NCBI GenBank assembly: GCA_022072455.1
Contig: JAJVHY010000025.1
Coordinates: 56,295 to 120,294 of the forward strand
Source of the DNA: Verrucomicrobiia bacterium
GTDB lineage: Bacteria > Verrucomicrobiota > Verrucomicrobiia > Palsa-1439
Direction: 5' to 3'
Length of the DNA stretch: 64,000 nucleotides
Both the position numbers and the translations under genes were made by a program. The first letter of the stretch is position 1. Every line of letters starts with the position of its first letter. The notes below the pieces were generated by a model. The model had not been told where the DNA came from, ran no database searches, and saw nothing but the letters and a program-made list of their open reading frames with translations. Positions 53,366 to 62,154 of the stretch are shown piece by piece.

Positions 53366-54748
53366 ATGAAACGACGGAGCATTCGAGTGGCAGCAGGGAT
53401 CGCGTTACTCGGCGCGGTCAGCGCGGGCGGGGCCGTCTTCGCCCAAGAGAAGAGCATCGAACAGCGGTTGGAGGAGTTGGACCAAGAGGTCCGAATCCTG
53501 AAACGCCAGCAAGCGCTGGATAAAGAATCCGCCGCCAAACCCAAACCGCCGGTCTTGCAGGCCGATGACAAGGGTTTCGGTTTCAAGTCGGCAGACGGCA
53601 ACTTCCAATTGAAACTGCGCGGTTACCTGCAAGCCGACACCGCGTGGTTCCTCGATGATGAAGCGCAGAACGGCACCGACACCTTCCAGATCACTCGGGC
53701 GCGACCGATCATTGATGGGACGCTCTTCCAAAACTTCGACTTCCGCATCATGCCCGACTTTGGGCGTGGGGCGACCACGCTCTTTGATGCATACGTCGAA
53801 TGGAAATACTGGCCTTGGCTACAGCCACGCATCGGTAAGTTCAAGCCGCCGGTCGGTTTGGAACGCCTGCAATCGGCCACTGCCAACGCGTTTATCACCC
53901 GGGCCTTCCCCACCAGTTTGGTGCCGACGCGTGACTTGGGCTTGCAACTCGGCGGCGTGATTGCCGATGGAGTTGTGCAATATCAAGTTGGGGTATTTAA
54001 CGGGACGTTGGATGGCGGCAACGGCGATAACGACAATAACGATGGGAAGGATTACGAAGGCCGGATTTTCGTTGAGCCTTTCAAGAAAACGGACATCGGG
54101 CCGTTGCAAGGCCTTGGCTTGGGTATAGCCGGCACTGTCGGCGATTCGGGTGGGACGCCTTCTAGTCCAAACCTTCCGACTTTCCGCACTCCCGGTCAGA
54201 ACGTGTTCATCCGCTATCTCTCAGGTACACCGGCGACCGTGACCAATACAGCCTTCGCCAACGGCCAACACACGCGGATCGCGCCGCAAGGCTATTACTA
54301 TTGGGGACCGTTTGGGTTGATGGGCGAATATGTCCTCTCGGATCAGGAAGTGGAACGGCGTCCGGCTGGCATAAAGACTCAGGATCATATCCGCAATACC
54401 GCTTGGCAGGTGACAGCTTCCTTCGTCCTTACCGGTGAGAATGCCACCTTTCGCGGTGTGACCCCTCAGAAGCCGTTCGATCTCAAAACCGGTGGTTGGG
54501 GTGCCGTTGAACTTGTGGCGCGCTATAGCAACCTCCGCGTTGATCCAGACGCGTTCCCGACTTATGCCAATCCGACCACCGCCGCACAGGAAGCCCGCGA
54601 TTGGGGCGTTGGTGTGAACTGGTATCTCAACAAAGCCGTCAAACTGGCCGTCAACTACAATCAAACCAACTTCGATGGCGGCGCGGCCGGTGGCGGCGAT
54701 CGCGAGGCCGAACACGCAATCCTGACCCGCGTCCAACTCAGTTACTAA
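53366..54748 (+). CDS. OprO/OprP-type porin
   Basis: 460 aa. A signal peptide (RRSIRVAAGIALLGAVSAGGAVFA) is followed by an N-terminal coiled coil (SIEQRLEELDQEVRILKRQQ) and then a beta barrel with LKLRGYLQADTAWF, FRIMPDFGRG, PRIGKFKPPVGLERLQS and a C-terminal aromatic (VQLSY). The family includes phosphate- and polyphosphate-selective pores. Here, next to an anion-type ABC importer and a shared motif, it more likely admits sulfonate, sulfate or a similar anion. Confidence 0.9.
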   Translation: MKRRSIRVAAGIALLGAVSAGGAVFAQEKSIEQRLEELDQEVRILKRQQALDKESAAKPKPPVLQADDKGFGFKSADGNFQLKLRGYLQADTAWFLDDEAQNGTDTFQITRARPIIDGTLFQNFDFRIMPDFGRGATTLFDAYVEWKYWPWLQPRIGKFKPPVGLERLQSATANAFITRAFPTSLVPTRDLGLQLGGVIADGVVQYQVGVFNGTLDGGNGDNDNNDGKDYEGRIFVEPFKKTDIGPLQGLGLGIAGTVGDSGGTPSSPNLPTFRTPGQNVFIRYLSGTPATVTNTAFANGQHTRIAPQGYYYWGPFGLMGEYVLSDQEVERRPAGIKTQDHIRNTAWQVTASFVLTGENATFRGVTPQKPFDLKTGGWGAVELVARYSNLRVDPDAFPTYANPTTAAQEARDWGVGVNWYLNKAVKLAVNYNQTNFDGGAAGGGDREAEHAILTRVQLSY

Positions 54749-54782
54749 CGACAGGAGACCCCCACCATGGAAAAGAGCTTGT

Positions 54783-54803
54783 TATTGTCTACCGGTTCGC
54801 TAG
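54783..54803 (+). promoter_or_regulatory. Second Rrf2-motif copy, upstream of rrf2
   Basis: ATTGTCTAC-N8-TAGG, identical in its conserved bases to 53315-53335 upstream of the porin. Located 13 bases before the Rrf2 start, it would allow autoregulation. Confidence 0.5.
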
Positions 54804-54815
54804 GTTATCGGCGAT

Positions 54816-55292
54816 ATGCGAGTTTCGAAGCGTGGCGAGTATGCACTCCGGTCGTTGATCAACCTCGGCATTGCCCAAGAATTGGGCCGACCGTTGGTGT
54901 CGATCAGCGAACTGGCGGAAAAGGAAAACATCCCGATCAAGTTTCTGGAGGCAATTCTTCTCGACTTGAACAAGGCCGGCTACCTCGGCAGCAAACGCGG
55001 CAAAGGGGGGGGCGTGTTCCTCAAGAAACCAATGAACAAGATCAAGATCGGCGACGTGGTGCGGTTGATCGACGGGCCGCTGGCACCAATCTCGTGCGCG
55101 AGCGTGACAGCCTACGCGCCGTGTTCATGCCCGGACGAAGCCCATTGCGGGCTGCGGTTGTTGATGGTGGATGTGCGGAACGCGATTGCCGGCATTCTCG
55201 ACAAATACACGCTGGCCGATATCGTCGAAGTCACACTCCGCAAGCTGCGCCGCGACAAAGCACCGTTGCCGTTTCTGGAGGCCAAATCATGA
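54816..55292 (+). CDS. Rrf2-family transcriptional regulator
   Basis: 158 aa: MRVSKRGEYALRSLINLGIA, then a winged HTH with ISELAEKENIPIKFLEAILLDLNKAG and the wing SKRGKGGGVFL. The C-terminal region holds four Cys (in CASVTAYAPCSCPDEAHC), which could ligate an Fe-S cluster or sense sulfur species. Rrf2 relatives such as CymR and IscR control sulfur or cluster genes. The gene heads the ABC importer operon (ATGA overlap with the binding protein). Confidence 0.88.
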   Translation: MRVSKRGEYALRSLINLGIAQELGRPLVSISELAEKENIPIKFLEAILLDLNKAGYLGSKRGKGGGVFLKKPMNKIKIGDVVRLIDGPLAPISCASVTAYAPCSCPDEAHCGLRLLMVDVRNAIAGILDKYTLADIVEVTLRKLRRDKAPLPFLEAKS

Positions 55293-56305
55293 AGTTAATG
55301 TCAGCTGCGTTGCTATTGCTGGCCGGCGTGTCGGTACAGGCGGAGCAGAAGGTTATCCGGGTCGGGCATTTTCCGAACATCACGCACGCTCAAGGCGTCA
55401 TCGCCCACGGCTTGTCGCGCGCTGGCAAGGGGTGGTTCGAGGAACGACTCGGGCCGGATGTGAAGATTGAGTGGTTCGTTTACAACGCCGGCCCGACCGC
55501 GATGGAGGCGATCTTCGCCCGATCACTGGACATCACCTACGTCGGCCCGAACCCGGCCATCAATGCGCACCTGAAATCGCGCGGCGCAGAAATCCGCATC
55601 GTAGCCGGCGCGTGCAGCGGCGGCGCGGCTTTGGTGGTGCAATCAGATGGACGAATCAAAACGGACCGGGATTTTCGGGACAAGAAAGTTGCCACCCCCC
55701 AGCTCGGCAACACCCAGGATGTCGCCGCGCGGGCGTGGCTGCAATCAAAAGGTTTGAAAGTCACCATGACCGGCGGCGATGCGTTGGTGATTCCGACATC
55801 TAACCCCGATCAGCTCGCTCTCTTTCAAAAGGGCGACTTGGACGCTGTTTGGACGGTCGAACCCTGGGTCAGTCGGTTGGAATTGGAGGCCAAAGGCAAA
55901 CTTTACCTCGATGAAAAGGAGTTGTGGCCAGTCGGTCAGTATGTCACGACCCATCTAGTCAGCAGTGTGAAGTTCCTCAAGGACCAGCCGGCCTTGCTCA
56001 AGAAATGGATCGCGGCTCACGTCGAGTTAACCCAATGGATCAACACCAATCCCACGGAAGCGAAAACGATTTTCAATGAGGAGATGAAAGCGTTGACCAC
56101 CCGCGCCTTACCGGCGGTGACGTTGGACCGCGCCTGGCCCCGACTCGCGTTGACGTATGATCCCGTGCGCGCCTCGTTGCTCAAGTCCGCCGCGGATGCG
56201 CATCGCATCGGGTTCATCAAAACTAAGCCGGATCTGTCGCAGATCTACGACTTGAAACTCTTGAACGAAGTCCTGCGCGAGCGGCAGTTACCGGAAGTGA
56301 AATGA
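55289..56305 (+). CDS. ABC transporter substrate-binding protein (sulfonate/nitrate type)
   Basis: 338 aa periplasmic protein. A signal peptide (MKLMSAALLLLAGVSVQA) precedes an SsuA/NrtA/TauA-like fold opening VIRVGHFPNITHAQGV, with FVYNAGPTAMEAIFARSLDITYVGPNP. The true start overlaps the rrf2 stop (ATGA); the track ORF extends out of frame through rrf2. The ligand is probably an organosulfonate or similar oxyanion; context (Rrf2, anion porin) favours sulfur. Confidence 0.9.
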   Translation: MKLMSAALLLLAGVSVQAEQKVIRVGHFPNITHAQGVIAHGLSRAGKGWFEERLGPDVKIEWFVYNAGPTAMEAIFARSLDITYVGPNPAINAHLKSRGAEIRIVAGACSGGAALVVQSDGRIKTDRDFRDKKVATPQLGNTQDVAARAWLQSKGLKVTMTGGDALVIPTSNPDQLALFQKGDLDAVWTVEPWVSRLELEAKGKLYLDEKELWPVGQYVTTHLVSSVKFLKDQPALLKKWIAAHVELTQWINTNPTEAKTIFNEEMKALTTRALPAVTLDRAWPRLALTYDPVRASLLKSAADAHRIGFIKTKPDLSQIYDLKLLNEVLRERQLPEVK

Positions 56306-57117
56306 TGGCGGTTACCGAAGAGCTGCAAAATGTCCCACCGGAAAAACTGGTGGTGGCCGGCGTGTCGAAATGGTTTCGCACCAGCCGCGCCGACGTGCAC
56401 GCCCTCGATAACGTCTCGCTCAACGTCCGCGAAGGCGAGTTCGTCTGCCTCGTCGGCCCGAGCGGCTGCGGCAAGTCCACCCTGCTCAACATCATTGCCG
56501 GCCTCGAGCAACCCGACGCCGGCCAGATTCTCGCGGACGGCCAGCCCGTCACCGGCCCCGGCCGGGAGCGGATGATGATGTTTCAGGAATCCGCCTTGTT
56601 CCCATGGCTGGACGTGTTGGACAATCTTCTGTTCGGCCTCAAGCTCAAACCCAATCTGAAGCGCCACGAACGCCGCGAAGTCGCGCAGTTTTACCTCAAA
56701 CTGGTCGGGTTGGAAAAATTCATGCATGCCAACATCCATGAACTCTCCGGGGGCATGAAACAGCGCGTTGCGCTCGCGCGCTGCCTGGCGCCCAACCCGC
56801 GGATGCTCTTGATGGACGAGCCGTTTGCCGCGCTCGACGCGTTGACGCGTGAGCAACTCTACGGCGACATCCAACGCATCTGGGAGAAACGCAAAAAGAC
56901 CATCGTGTTTGTGACCCACAACGTCCGCGAAGCGGCGTGTCTGGGCGACCGGGTCGTATTGTTCTCGCCGCATCCGGGCCGCGTCCAGGAAGAATTCACC
57001 ATCGGCCTGCCGCGGCCCCGCGACATCAACAGTGTCGAACTGGCGAAGTACTCCACCGAAATCACGCGCGCCCTGAAACGCCATCTCAAACCGGAAGCGG
57101 CGGAGGTGGCCGAATGA
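56302..57117 (+). CDS. ABC transporter ATP-binding protein
   Basis: 271 aa ATPase of the importer. It has Walker A GPSGCGKST, Q-loop FQESALFPW, signature LSGGMKQRVALAR, Walker B MLLMDEPF and the switch His in VTHNVREA. It belongs to the SsuB/TauB/NrtD subgroup by the FVTHNVREA pattern. It overlaps its neighbours by four bases on each side. Confidence 0.93.
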   Translation: MMAVTEELQNVPPEKLVVAGVSKWFRTSRADVHALDNVSLNVREGEFVCLVGPSGCGKSTLLNIIAGLEQPDAGQILADGQPVTGPGRERMMMFQESALFPWLDVLDNLLFGLKLKPNLKRHERREVAQFYLKLVGLEKFMHANIHELSGGMKQRVALARCLAPNPRMLLMDEPFAALDALTREQLYGDIQRIWEKRKKTIVFVTHNVREAACLGDRVVLFSPHPGRVQEEFTIGLPRPRDINSVELAKYSTEITRALKRHLKPEAAEVAE

Positions 57118-57881
57118 AGCGCTGGCTGTGGGCGGGCTTGTTTTTTCTCGTTTTGGCCGGCATCTGGGAATGGCTGGTGCGCCGCGAAATCTGGTCGCCG
57201 GTGCTCATCCCCTCCCCGCTCGACGTGGCCCGGTATCTGGTGGAATCCATCCGCGACAAATCACTCTTGCAGGCTGGGTACATCACGATGAAACGACTGT
57301 TGCTGGGGTACATCGTCGGCTTGGTACTCGGTCTGCCGTTGGGCTTGCTCAACGCCCGGTTCAAACTTTTGGAAGATACCGTGGGCATCGTCGCGCTCGG
57401 ACTGCAAACCCTGCCGAGTGTTTGCTGGGCCCCGCTGGCACTGCTGTGGTTTGGGCAGACTGAGACTGCGATGTTCTTCATCGTCATCATGGGTTCGCTC
57501 TGGTCCATCGTCATCGCCACGGATACCGGCGTGCGCAATGTGCCGCCGATCTACGCGCGCGCGGCCCGCACGATGGGTTCACGCGGATTGCACACCTGGC
57601 TCAAAGTCATCCTGCCGGCCTCGCTGCCGTTCATCGTTTCCGGCATGAAACAAGGCTGGGCGTTTGCCTGGCGGTCATTGATGGCGGCGGAAATTTACGT
57701 GACGATCCTGACCGGCTTCGGCCTCGGCCACCTGCTCCACTATGGCCGGGAACTGCACGCGATGGACGCGGTGATCGCCATCATGCTCGTCATCATCGTC
57801 ATCGGGTTGCTCGCGGACAAGATTCTGTTCTCACCGTGGGAAAAGTTTCTCCACCGGCGCTGGGGCACCGCGCGCAACTAA
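57114..57881 (+). CDS. ABC transporter permease
   Basis: 255 aa, about six transmembrane helices beginning WAGLFFLVLAGIWEWLV. It carries the EAA-type loop MGSRGLHTWLKVILPASLPFIVSGMKQG that contacts the ATPase. It completes the importer with the binding protein and ATPase. The stop overlaps the stop of the convergent trpD. Confidence 0.92.
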   Translation: MKRWLWAGLFFLVLAGIWEWLVRREIWSPVLIPSPLDVARYLVESIRDKSLLQAGYITMKRLLLGYIVGLVLGLPLGLLNARFKLLEDTVGIVALGLQTLPSVCWAPLALLWFGQTETAMFFIVIMGSLWSIVIATDTGVRNVPPIYARAARTMGSRGLHTWLKVILPASLPFIVSGMKQGWAFAWRSLMAAEIYVTILTGFGLGHLLHYGRELHAMDAVIAIMLVIIVIGLLADKILFSPWEKFLHRRWGTARN

Positions 57882-58915
57882 CCAACCGACGCTTTGACAA
57901 ATCGTTCCAGCCGGTCCAGCGCCGCGCCGGTATCAATCAACTCTGCCGCCCGCTGCCAGCCTTGCTCGAAATTATCCGCCACGTCACCCACCACCAGTGC
58001 CGCGGCGGCATTCAGCAAAACAATGTCACGCTTCGGGCCACGGTCTTGACCGGCCAAGACAGCGCGCACGATGCCGGCATTGGTGGCCGGATCGTCGCCG
58101 GCCAGTTCCGCCAGTTTGACCGGCATTCCGCGCCAGAGCGTGGACTGCACCCGGTAATCGCGCTCGGTGAATTCGATCTGCCCGTTCCACAATTCGGCGC
58201 AGGTGTTGACTCCCATCGTGGAAAACTCGTCAAGGCCATCGCCATGAACCACCATGGCGTGTTTCAACCCAAGTAACCGGAGTACTTCGGCAAATTGGGG
58301 GACGAGTTTCTTATCAAAGACGCCGATGAGTTGGTGAGTCGGCTGGGCCGGGTTGACGAGCGGACCGAGGACGTTGAAAATCGTGCGTTGTTTTTGCTCC
58401 GCGAGTCGTTTCCGCACCGGTGCGATGACTTTGAAGGCCGGGTGATACAACGGCGCGAAAAAAAAGGTAATGCCGACTTCGGTCAGACACCGGCGCGCGA
58501 CTTCGACCGGCATGTCAATCTTCGCGCCAAGCCCCGCCAACACATCGGCGCTGCCGCATTTGCTGGTGATGGCGCGGTTGCCGTGTTTGGCCACCGGGAT
58601 CCCGGCGGCCGCGGCCACGAACATTGTGCAGGACGAAATGTTGAACGTATGCGCCATGTCGGCCCCGGTCCCGACGATGTCGAGGCACTGACCGGCGGGG
58701 AGGCCGGGGTCGACGGCGCGGGTGCGGAGGGCGGTGGCGAAGCCGGCAATCTCAGCGGCCGTTTCGCCTTTTCGTGCCAAGGCGGTCAAAAAATCGGCCT
58801 TGGCGATATCGGCCAGGCCGGGATCAACCAAGGCGGAGACAGCGGCCATAATCTCAGGGGCCGAAAGTTCGCAACCTTCCTGCAACCGTGTTGTTAAATC
58901 TGGCAGTGCGCTCAT
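57878..58915 (-). CDS. trpD: Anthranilate phosphoribosyltransferase
   Basis: 345 aa. It joins anthranilate to PRPP in tryptophan synthesis. It has the PRPP-binding IVGTGADMAHTFNISS (GTGGD-type; here GTGAD), KHGNRAITSKCGSADVL, and LGPLVNPAQPTHQLIG. The glycine-rich loop differs from the common GTGGDG by one residue. No other trp genes are in the window. Confidence 0.94.
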   Translation of the reverse strand: MSALPDLTTRLQEGCELSAPEIMAAVSALVDPGLADIAKADFLTALARKGETAAEIAGFATALRTRAVDPGLPAGQCLDIVGTGADMAHTFNISSCTMFVAAAAGIPVAKHGNRAITSKCGSADVLAGLGAKIDMPVEVARRCLTEVGITFFFAPLYHPAFKVIAPVRKRLAEQKQRTIFNVLGPLVNPAQPTHQLIGVFDKKLVPQFAEVLRLLGLKHAMVVHGDGLDEFSTMGVNTCAELWNGQIEFTERDYRVQSTLWRGMPVKLAELAGDDPATNAGIVRAVLAGQDRGPKRDIVLLNAAAALVVGDVADNFEQGWQRAAELIDTGAALDRLERFVKASVG

Positions 58916-58966
58916 GCGTGTAAATTCCTACCACAAATCCCAAATTAGCGTTAGAATATCCGCGCC

Positions 58967-59803
58967 ATGAATGCCTCCCGAATCATTGCGATCTTGTTGG
59001 CGATCGGCTGCGTCGGCCTCGGCGCGGCGACCTTGAATCTGGTGCAACAAAACCGCGAACTAAATTCCCAATTGGCGAACGTTGACGCCGCCCGCCTCGC
59101 GTCCCCAACCGGCGAATGGGTGTCTGAGCGCCAGGGCGGCCTCCGGCAAGCCCTGGAAGCCGAACTCGCTGCCAATGCCGAACTCCGGCAGGAGTTGGCG
59201 CGGTTGAAGGGCGAGCCGGTGCCGGATCGGGTTGCCCCACCACCGGGCTCCGTTGAAGCTCCCAATGCGCGTGCGAATCGCGGCGGCGGCGCGGAAGGTT
59301 GGCTGGAACGCGTCCGGCAACAAGACCCGGAACGTTACAAACAAATCATTGCCGAACGTGACCAACGGCGCCGGGACGCCCAAGATTGGTACGAAAACAC
59401 CCTCGACCAGCTCCATGCGCGCGCCCAAGCACCCGTCACACCGGATGAAGCGAACCTCGTGAATCAGATTTCCGACACTTTGGCCAAACTCAACGATCTG
59501 CGCTCGCAAATGTCCGCCGCCCGGCAACTCCCCGAGGATGAACGCCAGGCCCAGATGGCGCAATTGATTCCCGAGATGCAAGCCACTTGGCAACAACTCA
59601 CCGCCCTGCGTGAGCAGGACCGGCAATTCCAATACATCCAACTCGGTAAACAACTCGGCCTGACGGATGACAAAGCCCAAGCCCTCGCGACTTCCATCCC
59701 AACGATTAACCAAAACACCCAATACACGCCGCGCGGTGGTGGCGGCTCCGGCAGTGGTGGATTTGGTGGCGGCCAAGCCAATTCCGGTACCGCCGGCCGG
59801 TAA
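58967..59803 (+). CDS. Secreted or anchored helical protein, unknown
   Basis: 278 aa. A hydrophobic N-terminus (IIAILLAIGCVGLGAATLNLV) leads into Gln/Glu/Arg-rich helices (RQQDPERYKQIIAERDQRRRD, DDKAQALATSI) and a Gly-rich tail (GGGGSGSGGFGGGQA). It looks like a periplasmic helical protein with a flexible end. No family is recognised. It is monocistronic and ends at a strong terminator. Confidence 0.7.
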   Translation: MNASRIIAILLAIGCVGLGAATLNLVQQNRELNSQLANVDAARLASPTGEWVSERQGGLRQALEAELAANAELRQELARLKGEPVPDRVAPPPGSVEAPNARANRGGGAEGWLERVRQQDPERYKQIIAERDQRRRDAQDWYENTLDQLHARAQAPVTPDEANLVNQISDTLAKLNDLRSQMSAARQLPEDERQAQMAQLIPEMQATWQQLTALREQDRQFQYIQLGKQLGLTDDKAQALATSIPTINQNTQYTPRGGGGSGSGGFGGGQANSGTAGR

Positions 59804-59820
59804 GCCAGCGCGCGAAAAAG

Positions 59821-59849
59821 CAAAAGGGCGACCGGTGGTCGCCCTTTTG
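59821..59849. terminator. Strong bidirectional terminator
   Basis: CAAAAGGGCGACC-GGT-GGTCGCCCTTTTG: a perfect 13-bp stem whose A-flank and T-flank give T-runs on both strands. It lies between the convergent helical-protein gene and rpmA. Confidence 0.9.
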
Positions 59850-59868
59850 TTTTGAATTGTTGGTGAGA

Positions 59869-60126
59869 CTACGAAGTGCTCGCCACTGGGTCAACATTCA
59901 CGCGGCGGCCTTGCCGGTCGAAGCGCACCTTGCCGGTGGTCAGGGCGAACAAGCTCCAGTCGCGCCCGGTGCCGACATTGTTGCCGGCCACGAACTGTGA
60001 GCCGCGCTGCCGGACGATGATGCTGCCGGCGCTGATGAGTTCGCCGCCATACGCTTTCACGCCCAACCGCTTGCTGACGCTGTCGCGACCGTTGCGTGAA
60101 CTGCCTTGTCCCTTTTTATGTGCCAT
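59869..60126 (-). CDS. rpmA: Ribosomal protein bL27
   Basis: 85 aa, opening [16 protein letters not shown] and continuing [21 protein letters not shown], diagnostic of bL27 near the peptidyl-transferase centre. It follows rplU by 16 bases, the standard pair. Confidence 0.97.
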   Translation of the reverse strand: MAHKKGQGSSRNGRDSVSKRLGVKAYGGELISAGSIIVRQRGSQFVAGNNVGTGRDWSLFALTTGKVRFDRQGRRVNVDPVASTS

Positions 60127-60142
60127 GGTCGAAGCTCCTGAA

Positions 60143-60460
60143 TTACTTGGCGATGATTTCTTTGATCTTCAACACCGTGTGGTGCGGACGAATGCCGCGC
60201 TTGCGGTGGTAGCCTTCGCGGCGCCGGAACTTGAAGGCGATGACTTTCTTGCCTTTCTTGTCGGGGTCAACCACTTCGGCGGTGACTTTCGCGCCTTGGA
60301 CGGTCGGTTTCCCGACGGTGATGTTATCCCCGTCGGCGACCAGCAAGACGTCGTCGAGTGAAATTTCCGCGCCTTTTTGGCCGGCGAGCAGCTCGACTTC
60401 GAGCACGTCGCCAGCTTGAACGCGATATTGTTTAGCTCCGGTGCGAATGACTGCGTACAT
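60143..60460 (-). CDS. rplU: Ribosomal protein bL21
   Basis: 105 aa, [18 protein letters not shown] and [15 protein letters not shown], the bL21 signature. The ATG at 60460 gives the family start; the 22-residue extension in the track has no support. Confidence 0.97.
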   Translation of the reverse strand: MYAVIRTGAKQYRVQAGDVLEVELLAGQKGAEISLDDVLLVADGDNITVGKPTVQGAKVTAEVVDPDKKGKKVIAFKFRRREGYHRKRGIRPHHTVLKIKEIIAK

Positions 60461-60546
60461 GATGAAATTTATCCTTTTTCTGCCGCAAGGGACGCGCAAA
60501 TTAGCGGATGCCCTGCGTGGCGTCAACGTCTATTTTGGTGGTGTGG

Positions 60547-61197
60547 CTATGGTTTTTGCAGGGCCTGCTCGGCTTGCAACAGCTCGATTTGGTCCTTGGC
60601 TTGATCGCGAATCTCTTCGTCAGGATCGCTGAGCAAGGATTGCAGGATCGGCAGCGCAAACTTCGGCTCCAAATCACCCAAGGCGTCAATGGCCGATTCA
60701 CGCACTTCTTTTGGCTGATCCGCCCCTGCCGCCGCTGTCAGAATCGCCACCTTACGGTCATCCAATTCGTCAAAATCAAACAGTGAATCAACGACTTCGA
60801 TGCGTAGATCGGGATCTTTTTCCGTGTGAAAAATCCGCCCGAGCGACGTGAGCGCTGCCGCCGTGCCCAAGTCGCTGATCTTGTAGATGGTTTCAACGCG
60901 CTTCGTGAAATCAGGGTTGGCCATGTATGCCGCCTCCAACTGCGTCGCCTGCTGAACCTCGTCGCCGGTCGGCACCGGAGCCGGGATCGCGGTGAAACCG
61001 CCAGATTTCGGCAGGTTGGGAGTCGGGACGGCCGGTTTCGCTGGCGGCGGACTGGCCGGTTTGGATTGCGCGGGCGGCTGAACTGACGGCGCCACCGGGG
61101 CCACCGGCTCTTCTTCCTTTTTCCCACAGCCAACCAGGACCGCGGCCGCCACTGCGACGCACAAGGTCATTTTCCACTTCATGCCAATGTTATCCAT
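60547..61197 (-). CDS. HEAT-repeat lipoprotein
   Basis: 216 aa. MKWKMTLCVAVAAAVLVGCG gives a lipobox (LVGC), followed by a long Pro/Ala-rich linker and a compact HEAT-like repeat region (DPDLRIEVVDSLFDF, QPKEVRESAIDALGDLEPKFA, DPDEEIRDQAKDQIE). GGAG lies six bases before the ATG at 61197. It is probably anchored at the outer or inner membrane and mediates protein contacts. Confidence 0.75.
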   Translation of the reverse strand: MDNIGMKWKMTLCVAVAAAVLVGCGKKEEEPVAPVAPSVQPPAQSKPASPPPAKPAVPTPNLPKSGGFTAIPAPVPTGDEVQQATQLEAAYMANPDFTKRVETIYKISDLGTAAALTSLGRIFHTEKDPDLRIEVVDSLFDFDELDDRKVAILTAAAGADQPKEVRESAIDALGDLEPKFALPILQSLLSDPDEEIRDQAKDQIELLQAEQALQKP

Positions 61198-61270
61198 ATG
61201 TTCTCCAATGAGAGTTGCCGGGCGACAGACTAGCGCGCCGTGGCAGATTCGTCCAGTCCGATACCGGCTC

Positions 61271-62125
61271 TCAGAAATGACGCCGGTACTTCCGGTAGTC
61301 TTTCTCGAAATCTGCCCAATCTTGATAACCGTACAACCGCATCCCTTCGACCACATCGCGTCCATCCATCACCCGTTCGACAAACTTCGGCAGCAACTGC
61401 CGGCGCTCACTGGTGCGGGTCAAGAAATCGACAATGATTGCCGCCTCTGCATAAAACGCCTGAATTTCTTCCGGGCGCTCGGGGTATTTTTCGGCGGCCA
61501 GCAACTTACCCAGATGGTACGGCTCCGTCTGCCCCATTCGTTGGCGGAATTGGGAAATGGTGCTGGTTTTCCGCTGCCCAAAATATTCGGCGATCCCCTC
61601 GTTCAACCACAGCGGCAACCGGCCGCGATAAAACCGGTTAAACACCAAGTGCGTCATCTCGTGCGCCAACGTCCGATCCTTCGCTTCCGAGCGTTTGGTT
61701 TCCGTCACCGCCAGATAAAAAAACTCATCTCCCCGCGTAATTCCCGCCGCCCACGGCACTTGAACCCGCGCCGCGAATTTTCGCCAATCCTCCGGCTCAA
61801 AAAACGCAAACACCTGCGACTTCCGGCCCTTCAACAAATCCGGCCGGTCGCCCAAAAACTCCCGCACCTCCCGGTATTGTTCCTCCGCAAATCGCCCGAC
61901 TTTCTCCCCATTCCGCACAAAATGCACAATGAAATGCTCCGTCTCGGCGTGTTTCCACTTCTCCGGCGACAATCCCAGCGCCACCGTCCCCCACTCCGAC
62001 ATCTCTTGCGACGACAATTTTGCCAAGGGTTTCTCTTGAAACGTCTGTTGCGCCTCGACTCCTCCCACACAAACGAGCCACACCGGCCACACCATACTCA
62101 CCAAGTTGACAATTCTCTGTCGCAT
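61271..62125 (-). CDS. Secreted zinc metalloprotease-like protein
   Basis: 284 aa with a signal peptide (VNLVSMVWPVWLVCVGGVEA). A gluzincin active site is seen as LAHEMTHLVFNRF (HExxH), followed by LWLNEGIAEYF with the third zinc-ligand Glu. The arrangement resembles peptidase_MA-like/DUF1570 proteins. The substrate is unknown. It is divergent from the transaldolase-like gene. Confidence 0.8.
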   Translation of the reverse strand: MRQRIVNLVSMVWPVWLVCVGGVEAQQTFQEKPLAKLSSQEMSEWGTVALGLSPEKWKHAETEHFIVHFVRNGEKVGRFAEEQYREVREFLGDRPDLLKGRKSQVFAFFEPEDWRKFAARVQVPWAAGITRGDEFFYLAVTETKRSEAKDRTLAHEMTHLVFNRFYRGRLPLWLNEGIAEYFGQRKTSTISQFRQRMGQTEPYHLGKLLAAEKYPERPEEIQAFYAEAAIIVDFLTRTSERRQLLPKFVERVMDGRDVVEGMRLYGYQDWADFEKDYRKYRRHF

Positions 62126-62154
62126 CGCGAGAGTTCTACCACGCGAGTAACCTC

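Noticed and set aside
54767-55288. N-terminal extension of the substrate-binding ORF, with a good ribosome site
   Set aside because: It runs out of frame through rrf2, and the signal peptide at 55289 with an ATGA overlap is the proper start. A short leader peptide at 54767 cannot be excluded.
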